64,000 nt of DNA, taken from assembly GCF_020400825.1 (NCBI RefSeq), contig NZ_JAINVH010000008.1:124001-188000 (forward strand). Reading direction: 5' to 3'. The notes beneath the pieces are model-generated. The model was not told the DNA's origin and did no database searches. It worked only from the letters and a program-made list of their open reading frames with translations. Shown piece after piece: positions 23,945 through 32,671 of this stretch. Made by a program: the position numbers and the translations under genes. This stretch comes from Streptomyces sp. HPF1205 (GTDB lineage Bacteria; Actinomycetota; Actinomycetes; Streptomycetales; Streptomycetaceae). How positions within the stretch are numbered: position 1 is the first letter of the stretch; the number at the start of each line of letters is the position of its first letter.

Positions 23945-24784
23945 TCAGCCGAGCCCCCGCGAGTCCTGCTTCAGCGCGGTGTCCACCGTCAGCGCCGAGG
24001 CGACCACCATGCTCAGCAGCGGGTCGGCGAGCTGCCGGTGGATCTGCAGGACGTAGTTGTCGGCCGTGGTGAACATCGTCTTCGCCAGGCCCTCCCACGT
24101 CTTGGTGATCCGGGCGATCTCCGTCTCGGTGTGGTCGACGATGGCGAAGTTCCAGGCCCGCCAGTTCTCCGCCTTGATGGCGCCGATCTGCTGGCCGTTG
24201 TACATGAACCCGAACCGGATCTTGCCGATGGCGTTCTGCTGGACGATCTCGCCCAGCGGCTCGCCGTTCGGGCGCTGCACCAGCACTTTGGACTTGATGA
24301 ACTTCGCCGGGCGGGTGAGCACCAGCTGCGGCCGGCCCTGCGCGTCCCTGACCTCCAGCTTGTGGGTGAGGAACTGGTCCACGCTGGAGACGAAGCGCAG
24401 CACCTTCTTCGCGGTGCTCTGCCCGACCTCGACCACCGACCCGATGGTGTTGCCGTGCTGGTCGAACACGCTGTACTCGTTGACCAGCTCGATCAGCTTG
24501 GCCTTCTGGTTGACCACCAGGACGGGCTCGCTGAACAGCGTGCCGCCGCCGTGAGCCGCCGGAGCTATGCCCGCCTGCTGCTGCACCTGCTTCTGGACCC
24601 CGGCCGGGTCCGGCGGCCTGCTGACGTTCAACTCCCAGGCGCTTCCGCCGGCCTGCTGTTGCTGCGGTACCTGACCCGCGTGGGTGTGCTCGGTCCACTG
24701 GGATCCGTCCCAGTACCTGAGCAGGTTGGGAGTGCCTTGCGGGTCGGCGTACCAGCCCGCCGGGGTGTTGGAATGCGTGGTCAC
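23945..24784 (-). CDS. DUF2510 plus phospholipid scramblase/LURP-like protein
   Basis: 279 residues, GTG start. Residues about 8-35 are a DUF2510 module (PAGWYADPQGTPNLLRYWDG), followed by a Gln-rich linker. The remainder, from about residue 80, is the scramblase/LURP1-like beta-barrel (VLVVNQKAKLIELVNEYSVFD in part; GNTIGSVVEVGQ; KVLVQRPNGEPLGEI). Eukaryotic scramblases bind Ca2+ and membranes; the bacterial role is not known. It has no signal peptide, so it is probably cytoplasmic and membrane-associated. Confidence 0.85.
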   Translation of the reverse strand: MTTHSNTPAGWYADPQGTPNLLRYWDGSQWTEHTHAGQVPQQQQAGGSAWELNVSRPPDPAGVQKQVQQQAGIAPAAHGGGTLFSEPVLVVNQKAKLIELVNEYSVFDQHGNTIGSVVEVGQSTAKKVLRFVSSVDQFLTHKLEVRDAQGRPQLVLTRPAKFIKSKVLVQRPNGEPLGEIVQQNAIGKIRFGFMYNGQQIGAIKAENWRAWNFAIVDHTETEIARITKTWEGLAKTMFTTADNYVLQIHRQLADPLLSMVVASALTVDTALKQDSRGLG

Positions 24785-24830
24785 CCGGGCAGGGTACCCC
24801 GGCGGTCGCCCGCGCGGACCGGTCCGCCGG

Positions 24831-25508
24831 TCACGGAAGGCGCCAGTCCACGGGCTGGGCCCCCTGCCGGACGAGCAGGTCGTTGGTCCGGCTGAACGGC
24901 CGCGAGCCGAAGAACCCCCGGTCCGCCGACATGGGGGACGGGTGCGCCGACTCGATGGCCGGCAGGTCGCCCAGCAGCGGACGCAGGTTGCGCGCGTCGC
25001 GGCCCCACAACACGGACACCAGCGGCCGGCCCCGGGCGGCCAGTGCCCGGATCGCCTGCTCGGTCACCTCTTCCCATCCCTTGCCGCGGTGCGCGGCCGG
25101 CCTGCGCGGGGCGGTGGTGAGGGCCCTGTTGAGCAGCAGGACGCCCTGCTGGGTCCAAGGAGTGAGGTCGCCGTTCGACGGCCGCGGCAGGCCCAGGTCG
25201 GCGGCCATCTCCCGGTAGATGTTCTCCAGGCTGCCCGGCAGCGGGCGCACCTCGGGCCCGACGGAGAAGCTCAGCCCCACCGCGTGCCCCGGGGTCGGAT
25301 AAGGGTCCTGGCCGACGATCAGCACCCGTACGTCGTCGAAGGGCTGCTGGAAGGCCCGCAGCACGTTGGCGCCCGAGGGCAGGTACGTGCGGCCCGCGGC
25401 GATCTCCGCGCGGAGGAAGTCCCCCATCGCGGCGATCCGGTCCGCCACGGGTTCGAGCGCCTTCGCCCAGCCCGCCTCGACGATCTCGTGCAATGGTCGC
25501 GCTGTCAC
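24831..25508 (-). CDS. ung: Uracil-DNA glycosylase, family 1
   Basis: 225 residues, GTG start; TAGAGT lies eight bases upstream, and no separate ribosome site is seen. It has the water-activating GQDPYP (Asp68), the uracil-specificity region [14 protein letters not shown], and the intercalation loop HPSPMSA (His189). It removes uracil from DNA at the start of base excision repair. Length fits the family. Upstream of the scramblase-like gene by 46 bases, so possibly in one transcript. Confidence 0.96.
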   Translation of the reverse strand: MTARPLHEIVEAGWAKALEPVADRIAAMGDFLRAEIAAGRTYLPSGANVLRAFQQPFDDVRVLIVGQDPYPTPGHAVGLSFSVGPEVRPLPGSLENIYREMAADLGLPRPSNGDLTPWTQQGVLLLNRALTTAPRRPAAHRGKGWEEVTEQAIRALAARGRPLVSVLWGRDARNLRPLLGDLPAIESAHPSPMSADRGFFGSRPFSRTNDLLVRQGAQPVDWRLP

Positions 25509-25625
25509 GGTCCGTCACTCTACTGGCTCAACAGCCGTGCCGGTGACGGGCGTCGGCGACCGCAGCGATGGCGACCGGTCCCGGGCGGCCGGTCCGGGGA
25601 TGGCCGGCCGCGACCGGCCGTGCGG

Positions 25626-26714
25626 CTACACGACGGCCGCCCGGACGCAGAGCACGTCCGGCAGGTGAGCGATCGCCTGCTCCCACGAGTCGCCCTGGTC
25701 GGCGCTGGCGTACACGTCGCCGTTCCTGTTGCCGAAGTAGACGCCGCCGGGATCCCCGTCGTCGGTGCACATCGCGTCGCGCAGCACCACGCCGTACGAA
25801 GGGTCCTCGGGCAGTCCCCGCGACAGTGCCGTCCAGGTGGCGCCCGCGTCCTCGGTGCGGTACACCCGGCAGCGGTAGTCGGGCGGCATGCGGTAGGCGT
25901 CGGCACGCACCGGGAACACGTAGGCCACGTCGCCGCGGTGCTTGTGGCTGGTGATGGCGAAGCCGAAATCGGCGGGCAGCCCGGCGCCGATGTCCGTCCA
26001 CGTCGCGCCGCCGTCGTCGCTGCGGTAGACCCCGCCGTGGTTCTGCAGGTACAGGCGGTCCGGGTCCACCGCGTCCTGGGCGATCTTGTGGACGCACTGC
26101 CCGAACTCCGGGAAACGCCGCTCCTCGGGCAGGAACGTGCACTGCACCCCGGTGTTGGACGGGACCCAGCTCGCGCCGCCATCCTTCGACCGGTACACCC
26201 CGCCGGTCGAGACCGCGACGGTGATCAGGTCGGGGTCGGAGGGATGGGTCACCACCGTGTGCACGGCCTGGCCGCCGAACCCGGCCTCCCACTGCGGGCG
26301 CTGCGGGTGCTCCCACAGGCTGCGTACGAACGTGAAGGTCTCGCCGCCGTCGTCCGAGCGGAACAGCGCGCCCGGCTGCGTCCCGGCGTAGACGACGTCG
26401 GGGGCCGCCGGACCGGCCGGGTGGAGCTGCCAGACCCGCTCCAGCGAGGTACCGGTGTCCTCGGGGAACTTCACGGCGGGCCGGGCCGGTTCGTGCCAGG
26501 ACTCGCCCACGTCGTCCGAGCGGAAGACCGACGGCCCCCAGTGCGAGCTGTCCGCGCCGACGAGCAGGCGCGGCACAGTGCGGCGCGTGTCGATCGCCAC
26601 CGAGTACACGGCCTGCATCGGGAAATGCGGCCCGGTGAAGTCCCAGCCGCCGCTGTGCCTGCGCCCGAGGAAAAGCCCCTTTTGCGTACCCACCGCCAGC
26701 AGCACGCCCGCCAT
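25626..26714 (-). CDS. BNR-repeat beta-propeller protein (sialidase-like fold)
   Basis: 362 residues with GGAGGTGAG before the ATG. At least six Asp-box motifs are visible: SDDVGESW, SDDGGETF, SKDGGASW, SDDGGATW, TEDAGATW and SADQGDSW. This is the propeller seen in sialidases, VPS10-like and photosystem assembly proteins. There is no signal peptide (MAGVLLAVGTQKGLFLG), so it is probably intracellular, and glycosidase residues cannot be assigned. Function unknown. Confidence 0.8.
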   Translation of the reverse strand: MAGVLLAVGTQKGLFLGRRHSGGWDFTGPHFPMQAVYSVAIDTRRTVPRLLVGADSSHWGPSVFRSDDVGESWHEPARPAVKFPEDTGTSLERVWQLHPAGPAAPDVVYAGTQPGALFRSDDGGETFTFVRSLWEHPQRPQWEAGFGGQAVHTVVTHPSDPDLITVAVSTGGVYRSKDGGASWVPSNTGVQCTFLPEERRFPEFGQCVHKIAQDAVDPDRLYLQNHGGVYRSDDGGATWTDIGAGLPADFGFAITSHKHRGDVAYVFPVRADAYRMPPDYRCRVYRTEDAGATWTALSRGLPEDPSYGVVLRDAMCTDDGDPGGVYFGNRNGDVYASADQGDSWEQAIAHLPDVLCVRAAVV

Positions 26715-26879
26715 GGCGTCTCACCTCCGGATGATCGTTGTGTCCGACATCACAGAGTCTGCACCCGGCCACCGACAACGCCCGGGTCCGGGTGATCGTC
26801 GCAGCTCAGGGGCGCGCCGCGGGGCGGGCCGGCCGGGCCCCGGCGTCCGGGACCCGGCGGACGGTCGGCGGGCGAACCG

Positions 26880-27977
26880 TCAGCGCGCGGACGGGTAGGC
26901 CCGGGCGTACTGCGCCGGCACCGGTGCCGCCTGCGGCACGCCCAGTTCGCGCGCGGCGTCAAGCGGCCAGGTGGGGTGGCGCAGCAGCTCACGGCCGAGC
27001 AGGACGGCGTCCGCCTGCCCGGTGGCCAGGACCGTTTCCGCCTGCCGCGGCTGGGTGATCTCGCCGACCGCCGCGACCGGCAGGTCGGTCTCCGCCTTCA
27101 CCCGCGCGGCGAACGGGACCTGGTAGCCGGGACCGGTGGGGACGCGTGCCTGGGAGGCGTTGCCGCCCGTGGAGACGTCGAGCAGGTCCACGCCACGGGC
27201 CAGCAGCTCCTTGGCGAACCGCACGGTCTCGTCCGCCGTCCAGCCGCCCTCCTCCAGCCAGTCGGTGGCCGAGATGCGGAAGAAGAGCGGCAGCTCTGCG
27301 GGCCAGACCTCGCGCACGGCGTCCACCACCTCCAGCGCGAAGCGGATCCGGTTCTCGAACGGCCCGCCGTAGCCGTCGGCGCGGTGGTTGCTGTGCGGGG
27401 ACAGGAACTGGCCGATGAGGTAGCCGTGCGCGCCGTGCACCTCGGCGACCTGGAAACCGGCGGCCAGGGCGCGCCGGGCCGCCGCGGCGAACTGCCCGAC
27501 GACCTCCCGTATGTCCGCCTCGGACAGCTCCTCCGGCACCGGGTGGCCGTCGGAGAAGGGCAGCGCGCTCGGCGCGACGGTCTGCCAGGCCCCCTCGTCC
27601 GGGCCCAGCGCGCCACCACCCTCCGTCGGCCGGCGGGTCGACGCCTTGCGGCCGGCGTGCGCCAGTTGCACGCCGGCGACCGCGCCCTGCGCCTTGACGA
27701 AGCGGGTGAGCCGCTCGAACGCCTCCACCTGGCGGTCGTTCCAGATGCCGAGGTCGGCCGGGCTGATCCGGCCCTCCGGGGCGACCGCGGTGGCCTCGAC
27801 GAGGACCAGACCGGCGCCGCCCGCCGCCCTGGAGCCGTAGTGCGCGAAGTGCCAGTCGTTCGGGGCGCCCAGGTCCGGGCCCTCCGCGGCCGCGGAGTAC
27901 TGGCACATCGGCGCCATCCAGACCCGGTTGCGCATCGTCACGGATCGCAGGGTCAGGGGCTCGAACAAGGTGGTCAC
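26880..27977 (-). CDS. Old Yellow Enzyme family NADH:flavin oxidoreductase (YqjM class)
   Basis: 365 residues from GTG 27977 with GAGGAGC seven bases upstream. FMN barrel marks: PMCQYSA, HFAHYGSRAAGGAGLV, GVQLAHAGRKAS, EVHGAHGYLIGQFLSP with NHR, and late AVGEITQP and LGREL. These enzymes reduce activated C=C bonds of enones, quinones and electrophiles with NAD(P)H. Class marks such as the CQYS cysteine match YqjM. Divergent from an ArsR regulator, with two TACGA-N6-TCGTA sites in the 90-base gap, suggesting substrate-induced expression. Confidence 0.95.
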   Translation of the reverse strand: MTTLFEPLTLRSVTMRNRVWMAPMCQYSAAAEGPDLGAPNDWHFAHYGSRAAGGAGLVLVEATAVAPEGRISPADLGIWNDRQVEAFERLTRFVKAQGAVAGVQLAHAGRKASTRRPTEGGGALGPDEGAWQTVAPSALPFSDGHPVPEELSEADIREVVGQFAAAARRALAAGFQVAEVHGAHGYLIGQFLSPHSNHRADGYGGPFENRIRFALEVVDAVREVWPAELPLFFRISATDWLEEGGWTADETVRFAKELLARGVDLLDVSTGGNASQARVPTGPGYQVPFAARVKAETDLPVAAVGEITQPRQAETVLATGQADAVLLGRELLRHPTWPLDAARELGVPQAAPVPAQYARAYPSAR

Positions 27978-28006
27978 GGCACGCTCCTCTTCCGGGTCGG
28001 TCCTCC

Positions 28007-28022
28007 TACGATAGGCGTCGTA
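28007..28022. promoter_or_regulatory. Operator candidate 1 (TACGA-N6-TCGTA)
   Basis: Inverted repeat TACGA-taggcg-TCGTA between the divergent Old Yellow Enzyme and ArsR genes. An identical-architecture copy lies 34 bases away. Confidence 0.7.
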
Positions 28023-28040
28023 ATACGTCACCTGTCAAAC

Positions 28041-28056
28041 TACGAAGGCTGTCGTA
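28041..28056. promoter_or_regulatory. Operator candidate 2 (TACGA-N6-TCGTA)
   Basis: Inverted repeat TACGA-aggctg-TCGTA that overlaps the TACTAT -10 box (28055-28060) of the ArsR gene, ideally placed for autorepression. Confidence 0.7.
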
Positions 28057-28060
28057 CTAT
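28055..28060 (+). promoter_or_regulatory. TACTAT -10 box, N7 to ATG 28068 (probable leaderless start)
   Basis: TACTAT ends seven bases before ATG 28068. It decides between two in-frame ATGs (28059 lies inside the box). Confidence 0.5.
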
Positions 28061-28067
28061 GGGGCCC

Positions 28068-28463
28068 ATGACTCCCCGGACCGTGCCCGCCGCAGCCACA
28101 GTCGCGCCCGCCGCCGGCGGTCCGCCTCCGAGTCGCGCACTGCCGCACCCGGACCCCGCGGACATCCGGCTGGCCGAGGTGCTGCACGCCCTGTCCGACC
28201 CGATGCGGCTGACCGTGGTGCGCCGACTGGCGCGGGCCGACACCGAGGTGGCGTGCTGCGACGTGCCGCTGCCGGTCACCAAGTCCACGACCACCCACCA
28301 CTTCCGGGTGCTGCGCGAGGCGGGGGTGATCGCCCAGAACTACCGCGGCACCTCGAAGATGAACGCCTTGCGGCGGGCCGACCTCGACCGGCTCTTCCCC
28401 GGCCTGCTGGACAGCGTGCTGGCGGCGGCCGAGGCCCAGGCCGGGCGGATCGGGGAGGAATGA
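28068..28463 (+). CDS. ArsR family transcriptional regulator
   Basis: 131 residues from ATG 28068. A Pro/Ala-rich N-terminus of 25 residues precedes the winged helix: EVLHALSDPMRLTVVRRLA, a cysteine pair in EVACCDVPLPV, then the recognition helix KSTTTHHFRVLREAGVI and wing QNYRGTSKMNALR. ArsR proteins without a metal site sense redox or organic inducers. Divergence from an enone reductase and the cysteine pair fit a thiol-based sensor of electrophiles, by inference. It converges with fprA only 40 bases downstream. Confidence 0.93.
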   Translation: MTPRTVPAAATVAPAAGGPPPSRALPHPDPADIRLAEVLHALSDPMRLTVVRRLARADTEVACCDVPLPVTKSTTTHHFRVLREAGVIAQNYRGTSKMNALRRADLDRLFPGLLDSVLAAAEAQAGRIGEE

Positions 28464-28503
28464 CCCCGCCGCCGGCCCGGAGCGGAGCGGAGGCGGGCGC
28501 GGG

Positions 28504-29853
28504 TCAGCCCGCCCCGCCCCGTGCGGCGGCCAGCAGTCCCGACCAGTCCGGGATCTTCACGGTGCCGCGCCCCAGGGACGCGCCCAGGGCCGCCTCCGCC
28601 GCCTCGATGGCCAGCCACCCCGGCCAGGCCACCGGACGGGCGCCCGCGGCCCGCAGCGCGTCCAGGGGGTCGGCCGGCAGGGGGCGGGCCATCAGTGCCG
28701 AGGCGTGGGCCAGGAGCCCGGCCGCCGTCTCCTTGGCGCACGGCCGGTTGGTGCCGATGACGCCCGTCGGGCCGCGCTTGATCCAGCCCGCCACGTACTC
28801 GCCGGGCGCGACCACCCCGTCGCGCAGCACCCGGCCGGCGTCATTGGGGACCACGCCGCGTGCCGGGTCGAACGGAAGCCCGGGCACCGGGACGCCCCGG
28901 TAACCCACGGAACGCAGCACGAGCTGCGCGTCGATCTCCTCCGACGCCGCGGTGTCGACCACCCCACCGGTGCCGTCCGGGACGGTCCGCACGAAGCGCA
29001 CCGCGCTCACCCGGCCGTCGGGGCCCGCCGTGAGCTCCTGCGGCCGCAGGAAGAAGCGCAGGTGGATACGGCGCGAGCGCCCGGCAGGCGGCCGCCCGGC
29101 CCATTGCCGCAGCACTTCCACGTTGCGGCGGGCCACCGCGGGCAGCGCGGACGGGTCGGCGTACGCCGGGTCCAGCGCCAGCTCGTCCTCGCGCACCAGG
29201 ACGTCGGCGTCGGCGAGCGTCCCCAGCTCCCGCAGCTCCTTGGTGGTGAACTTCGCCTGCGAGGGGCCGCGCCTGCCCACCATGTGGACGTCCGTCACCT
29301 CGCCGGCGGCCAGCGCCCGCAGCGCCGCGTCCGGAACGTCGGTGTGCCGCAGCTCGTCCGCGCCCCGGGCCAGCACCCGTGCCACGTCAACGGCCACGTT
29401 GCCGACGCCGATCACCACCGCCGACTTGGCGTCGAGCGGGAAGCCGCCGGCCGCCTCGTCCGGGTGGGCGCTGTACCAGGACACGAACCGCGTCGCCGGG
29501 TAGCTGCCCGGCAGGTCCTCGCCCGGCACACCGAGCCTGCGGTCGGCGGCCGATCCCACGCAGTACACCACCGCGTGGTACATCTCCCGCAGCCGCTCCG
29601 GCGCGAGGCCCTCGCCCACCTCCACGTTGCCCAGGAAGCGGACCCTGGGGTCCTCCAGGACCCGGCGGAGGTTGTTCTGCAGCGACTTGATCTTCTCGTG
29701 GTCGGGCGCCACTCCGTAGCGGACCAGCCCGTACGGACACGGCAGGCGGTCCAGCACGTCCACCGCGATGTCCGGGAGCTGGTGCTGCCCCGTCAACGCC
29801 TCGGCCGTGTACACCCCGCTGGGACCTGAACCGATGACAGCGACTCGCAGCAC
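28504..29853 (-). CDS. fprA: Ferredoxin/adrenodoxin-type NADP+ reductase (FprA family)
   Basis: 449 residues, GTG start with AAGGGAG upstream. FAD fold VAVIGSGPSGVYTAEAL at residue 4, then LPCPYGLVRYGVAPDHEKIK (in part), the family hallmark. NADP-binding SAVVIGVGNVAVDVARVLA follows and VGRRGPSQAKFT. The C-terminus has AGWIKRGPTGVIGTNR. It transfers electrons from NADPH to ferredoxins, typically supplying cytochromes P450. Single gene, no P450 or ferredoxin adjacent. Confidence 0.95.
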   Translation of the reverse strand: MLRVAVIGSGPSGVYTAEALTGQHQLPDIAVDVLDRLPCPYGLVRYGVAPDHEKIKSLQNNLRRVLEDPRVRFLGNVEVGEGLAPERLREMYHAVVYCVGSAADRRLGVPGEDLPGSYPATRFVSWYSAHPDEAAGGFPLDAKSAVVIGVGNVAVDVARVLARGADELRHTDVPDAALRALAAGEVTDVHMVGRRGPSQAKFTTKELRELGTLADADVLVREDELALDPAYADPSALPAVARRNVEVLRQWAGRPPAGRSRRIHLRFFLRPQELTAGPDGRVSAVRFVRTVPDGTGGVVDTAASEEIDAQLVLRSVGYRGVPVPGLPFDPARGVVPNDAGRVLRDGVVAPGEYVAGWIKRGPTGVIGTNRPCAKETAAGLLAHASALMARPLPADPLDALRAAGARPVAWPGWLAIEAAEAALGASLGRGTVKIPDWSGLLAAARGGAG

Positions 29854-30001
29854 GGTGGTGCTCCCTTCCGCAGCCTGGGATCAGCATGCGGCATGCGGAC
29901 GCTTTTCGGGGCCGGTTGACCGTTTGGCGACGTCCCTGTGTCCTAAAACCGCCGCGGGGCCGGCCCGGCGGCCGGTGGGCGGACGGCCCGCCGCGGGCGG
30001 C

Positions 30002-30625
30002 TCACGTCGCCGCCGGTTCCTGCTCCGGTTCCTGCTCCGGGGGCCTGCCAAGCGACCACTTCAGTCCGTACCGCTGGAAGAGCTCGGCGCGCAGCCGTGC
30101 CAGCGGCATGGGCGCGCCGGGCAGCAGCAGCGCCACGGTCGAGCCCATCAGCAGCGCCCGCAGCAGGCGGTACTCCTCCTCGGCGTCCTCGGCCGCGCCC
30201 CAGGCCTCGACCGCGCCGCGCAGCAGTGCCGCCAGCCTCTGCTGCTCGGGGCACTGGATGAAGCCCTCCTGAAGGATCGACGCCATGTGCACCCGCATCA
30301 GCGTCGAATGACTGAGCGTCAGGCGCAGGATCGCGTCGATGGCCCGGGCCAGGAGCTCTTCGCCGTCCACGGTCCGCGGCTCGGCGTCCAGCGCCGCCGC
30401 CAGTTCCTGGTTCATCAACCGGTGCACGGCCGACTGCAGCAGCGCGCGTTTGCCGGAGAAGTAGTACGACACGAGACCGCGCGCCGAGCCGGCGCGTTTG
30501 GTGATGTCGGCCAAGGTCGTTGCCTCGTAGCCGCGTTCCTCCACCAGTTCCACAGTGGCCTGCAACAGCCGCTCCCGGGAACGTTGACGCATCGCTTCAT
30601 TGACCGATGCGCTCCGAGGGGACAT
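30002..30625 (-). CDS. TetR family transcriptional regulator
   Basis: 207 residues from ATG 30625, AGGAG seven bases upstream. DNA-binding domain at about 12-60: RSRERLLQATVELVEERGYE, then TTLADITKRAGSARGLVSYYF and SGKRALLQ. The ligand domain is unremarkable and ends in a Pro/Glu-rich tail. An inverted repeat, TGGCT-GCG-AGCCA, lies just upstream and may be its own operator. No target is adjacent in an obvious way. Confidence 0.93.
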   Translation of the reverse strand: MSPRSASVNEAMRQRSRERLLQATVELVEERGYEATTLADITKRAGSARGLVSYYFSGKRALLQSAVHRLMNQELAAALDAEPRTVDGEELLARAIDAILRLTLSHSTLMRVHMASILQEGFIQCPEQQRLAALLRGAVEAWGAAEDAEEEYRLLRALLMGSTVALLLPGAPMPLARLRAELFQRYGLKWSLGRPPEQEPEQEPAAT

Positions 30626-30644
30626 GATTTACTCCTGCGTTGAC

Positions 30645-30657
30645 TGGCTGCGAGCCA
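30645..30657. promoter_or_regulatory. TGGCT-GCG-AGCCA inverted repeat upstream of TetR gene
   Basis: Perfect 5-3-5 palindrome 20 bases before ATG 30625, in the core promoter. Probable autoregulatory site. No gene in 30658-30903. Confidence 0.45.
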
Positions 30658-30903
30658 ATATACTCAGCGCGTCCCGCCGGACCACGGTCCGGTGGGGTCA
30701 GGGGACGGACGCCGGTCCCGGCGACGCGGGGGATCGCCGGGACCGGCGTTCGCCGCGTCCTGTCCCGCCCCGTGTCCGCTCCGGTACGGCGGGCCCGCAC
30801 CGCACCGCACCGCACCGGCCGCGCCGTCGGGCGCGGTGCCCCGCGCCCGCCTCCGCCCGCGCACGGCCGTGGCCGCGTCCGCCGGTACAACCGACACCCC
30901 GCC

Positions 30904-31596
30904 TCAGCCGAGCAGGTCCAGGACGCCGCGCAGCGCGTCCGGCCGTTGCGCGACCGGTCGGGGATCCACCAGCAGGACCCGGCAGCCCAGCGCCGCGGCG
31001 CCCCCGTCGGCGGCGGCTTGGTCGCCGACCATGACGGTGTCCCGCGGGGGGACGCCCAGCGCGTCGCACGCGAGGGCGAAGATCCGCGGATCGGGCTTCT
31101 TCACGCCGTGCTCGTAGCTCAGGACGAAGGCGTCCACGTACCCGTCCAGCGCGTGGGCGCGGAAGACCGGCCGCAGGTCCCAGCCGATGTTGCTGACCAC
31201 CGCGACCGGCACCCCGCGCTCCCGCAGCGCACGCAGCACCTCCTCGGCGTCCGGGTACGGCTGCCAGGCGGCGGCGTCGCGCTGGCGGGCGTAGAGCGTG
31301 TCGTGGACGTCCCACGGCAGCGCCACCGTCCGGGACAGGCCCGTGTACGCGGCCCGGTGCCACTCGGGACTCAGGTCGCGGTCCCGCCAGAGCCGCTCCA
31401 GGTGCGGCGGTATCTCTCCCGGCAGGTCGCCGCCGGGCTGCGCCCCGGCCCGCTCCAGCAGCCGCGCGTACCCGGCGACGTCGTCCTCGGCCGCGGTCAG
31501 GCCGTGCGCGTCGAGCGCGGCCCGCAGCCACGTCCGGGCGGGCTCGATGCGGAAGACGGTCCCGGAGAAGTCGAACATGCAGCCCTTGACCGTCAT
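30904..31596 (-). CDS. HAD superfamily hydrolase with altered motif I
   Basis: 230 residues. Motif I is FDFSGTVF, with the nucleophile Asp kept but the second Asp of DxDGT replaced by Ser. Motif II VVSNIGW, motif III lysine in HGVKKPDPRIF and motif IV VMVGDQAAADGGAA are intact. HAD enzymes act as phosphatases or dehalogenases; losing the acid/base Asp often reduces phosphatase turnover, so the reaction is uncertain. It starts 29 bases after the M56 peptidase gene and probably shares its transcript. Confidence 0.85.
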   Translation of the reverse strand: MTVKGCMFDFSGTVFRIEPARTWLRAALDAHGLTAAEDDVAGYARLLERAGAQPGGDLPGEIPPHLERLWRDRDLSPEWHRAAYTGLSRTVALPWDVHDTLYARQRDAAAWQPYPDAEEVLRALRERGVPVAVVSNIGWDLRPVFRAHALDGYVDAFVLSYEHGVKKPDPRIFALACDALGVPPRDTVMVGDQAAADGGAAALGCRVLLVDPRPVAQRPDALRGVLDLLG

Positions 31597-31624
31597 CTCC
31601 CCGTCCCCGTCCCCTCGTCCGTCC

Positions 31625-32566
31625 TCAGGTCAGCGCGCCGATCCCCGGTCCGAAGGCGATGAGCAGCGGGACCGCCGGGATCAGCAGGGAACACGCGGTC
31701 ACCCGCAGCCGCCGGGCCGGCGACAACCGGGGCGCAGGCTCCAGCAGCCGGTGCACGCGCCCGGGCAGCGTCGCGGTCGCCGCCGCGCCCGGGCCGAACA
31801 CGCCGCGCTCCTCGTTGAGCTCCACCAGGGCGAGCGCGGTGGTCAGCCGGCCGACCCGGCGGGAGGCGGTGTCGTCGGCCGCCAGCTCCACCAGATGGTG
31901 CACCTGGTCGCGGAAGGCCGCGAACACCGGCACCTGCGGGAAGGCCCCGGCCAGCGCGCCCGCGCTGTGCAGCAGCAGGTCGTGCCGGGCCCTGACGTGG
32001 CCCTGCTCGTGCTCCAGCACGGCGTCCAGTTGGCGGCCCTTGAGCCGGTTCAGCGCGGCGGTGGTGATGACCAGGCGCTGGTCCGCGCCCGAGAGCCACC
32101 AGGCGTCCGTACGGGTGTCCTCCAGGACCACCAGACGCTCGGTCGCCGGAACCGTCTCACCCGGCAACCGGGGCGCGCGCTCGCGCAGTTCGGCCCTGCG
32201 CCGCCGACGGCGCGCCCGGGTGGCCCGCACCTCGCGGGTGAGCATCGCCGCCGTCCACAGCCCGCCGAGCGCGAGCAGGATCGCCAGCGTGCCCGCCCAG
32301 CGGCCGTAGGAGGACGACAGCCCGTAGGCGTCCACGACGCCCGTCGGGGCGAAGGCGAACACGTGCCCGCGTACCTGCCACCAGGCCGCCGACGCCAGGA
32401 GCGCCATCGCCGAGACGCAGCACAGCAGCACGGCGGCGATCACGCACTGCCACACCCACAGTGCGAGCACGGGTTCGCGCTCCGGCCAGTCGGCACGGGA
32501 GAGCAGACGCGGCGCCGTTGCCGCCGCAAGTGCGCCGAGGATCAGCAGCACGAACGGGACCGTCAT
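31625..32566 (-). CDS. M56 family membrane metallopeptidase (BlaR1/MecR1-like)
   Basis: 313 residues from ATG 32566, set by TAGGGT seven bases upstream. Helices near residues 1-20, 37-60, 85-105 and the C-terminus flank a cytosolic zinc protease motif, VLEHEQGHVRARHD (HExxH). BlaR1-type proteins cleave a BlaI repressor when a sensor domain is triggered; this one has no C-terminal penicillin-binding sensor and no blaI gene beside it. A DUF5134 membrane protein gene lies upstream on the same strand. Signal and substrate are unknown. Confidence 0.87.
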   Translation of the reverse strand: MTVPFVLLILGALAAATAPRLLSRADWPEREPVLALWVWQCVIAAVLLCCVSAMALLASAAWWQVRGHVFAFAPTGVVDAYGLSSSYGRWAGTLAILLALGGLWTAAMLTREVRATRARRRRRRAELRERAPRLPGETVPATERLVVLEDTRTDAWWLSGADQRLVITTAALNRLKGRQLDAVLEHEQGHVRARHDLLLHSAGALAGAFPQVPVFAAFRDQVHHLVELAADDTASRRVGRLTTALALVELNEERGVFGPGAAATATLPGRVHRLLEPAPRLSPARRLRVTACSLLIPAVPLLIAFGPGIGALT

Positions 32567-32573
32567 GCTGCTC

Positions 32574-32579
32574 ACCCTA
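32574..32579 (-). promoter_or_regulatory. TAGGGT -10 box, N7 to ATG 32566 (probable leaderless start)
   Basis: Reads TAGGGT on the minus strand, seven bases before the ATG; selects ATG 32566 over the GTG at 32575. Confidence 0.45.
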
Positions 32580-32671
32580 GGAGGCGGCGGTCACGGCCGG
32601 ATACGGCCCGGGACCACATGTGACGCATTACTCACACGTAGTGTCCATCACGTACCGCGCCGCCGCGTCCG

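Noticed and set aside
23943..24698. A 250-residue N-terminal extension of the BadF-type kinase frame
   Set aside because: It is a shadow of the DUF2510-scramblase gene, which shows real domains and whose stop lies three bases before the kinase GTG.
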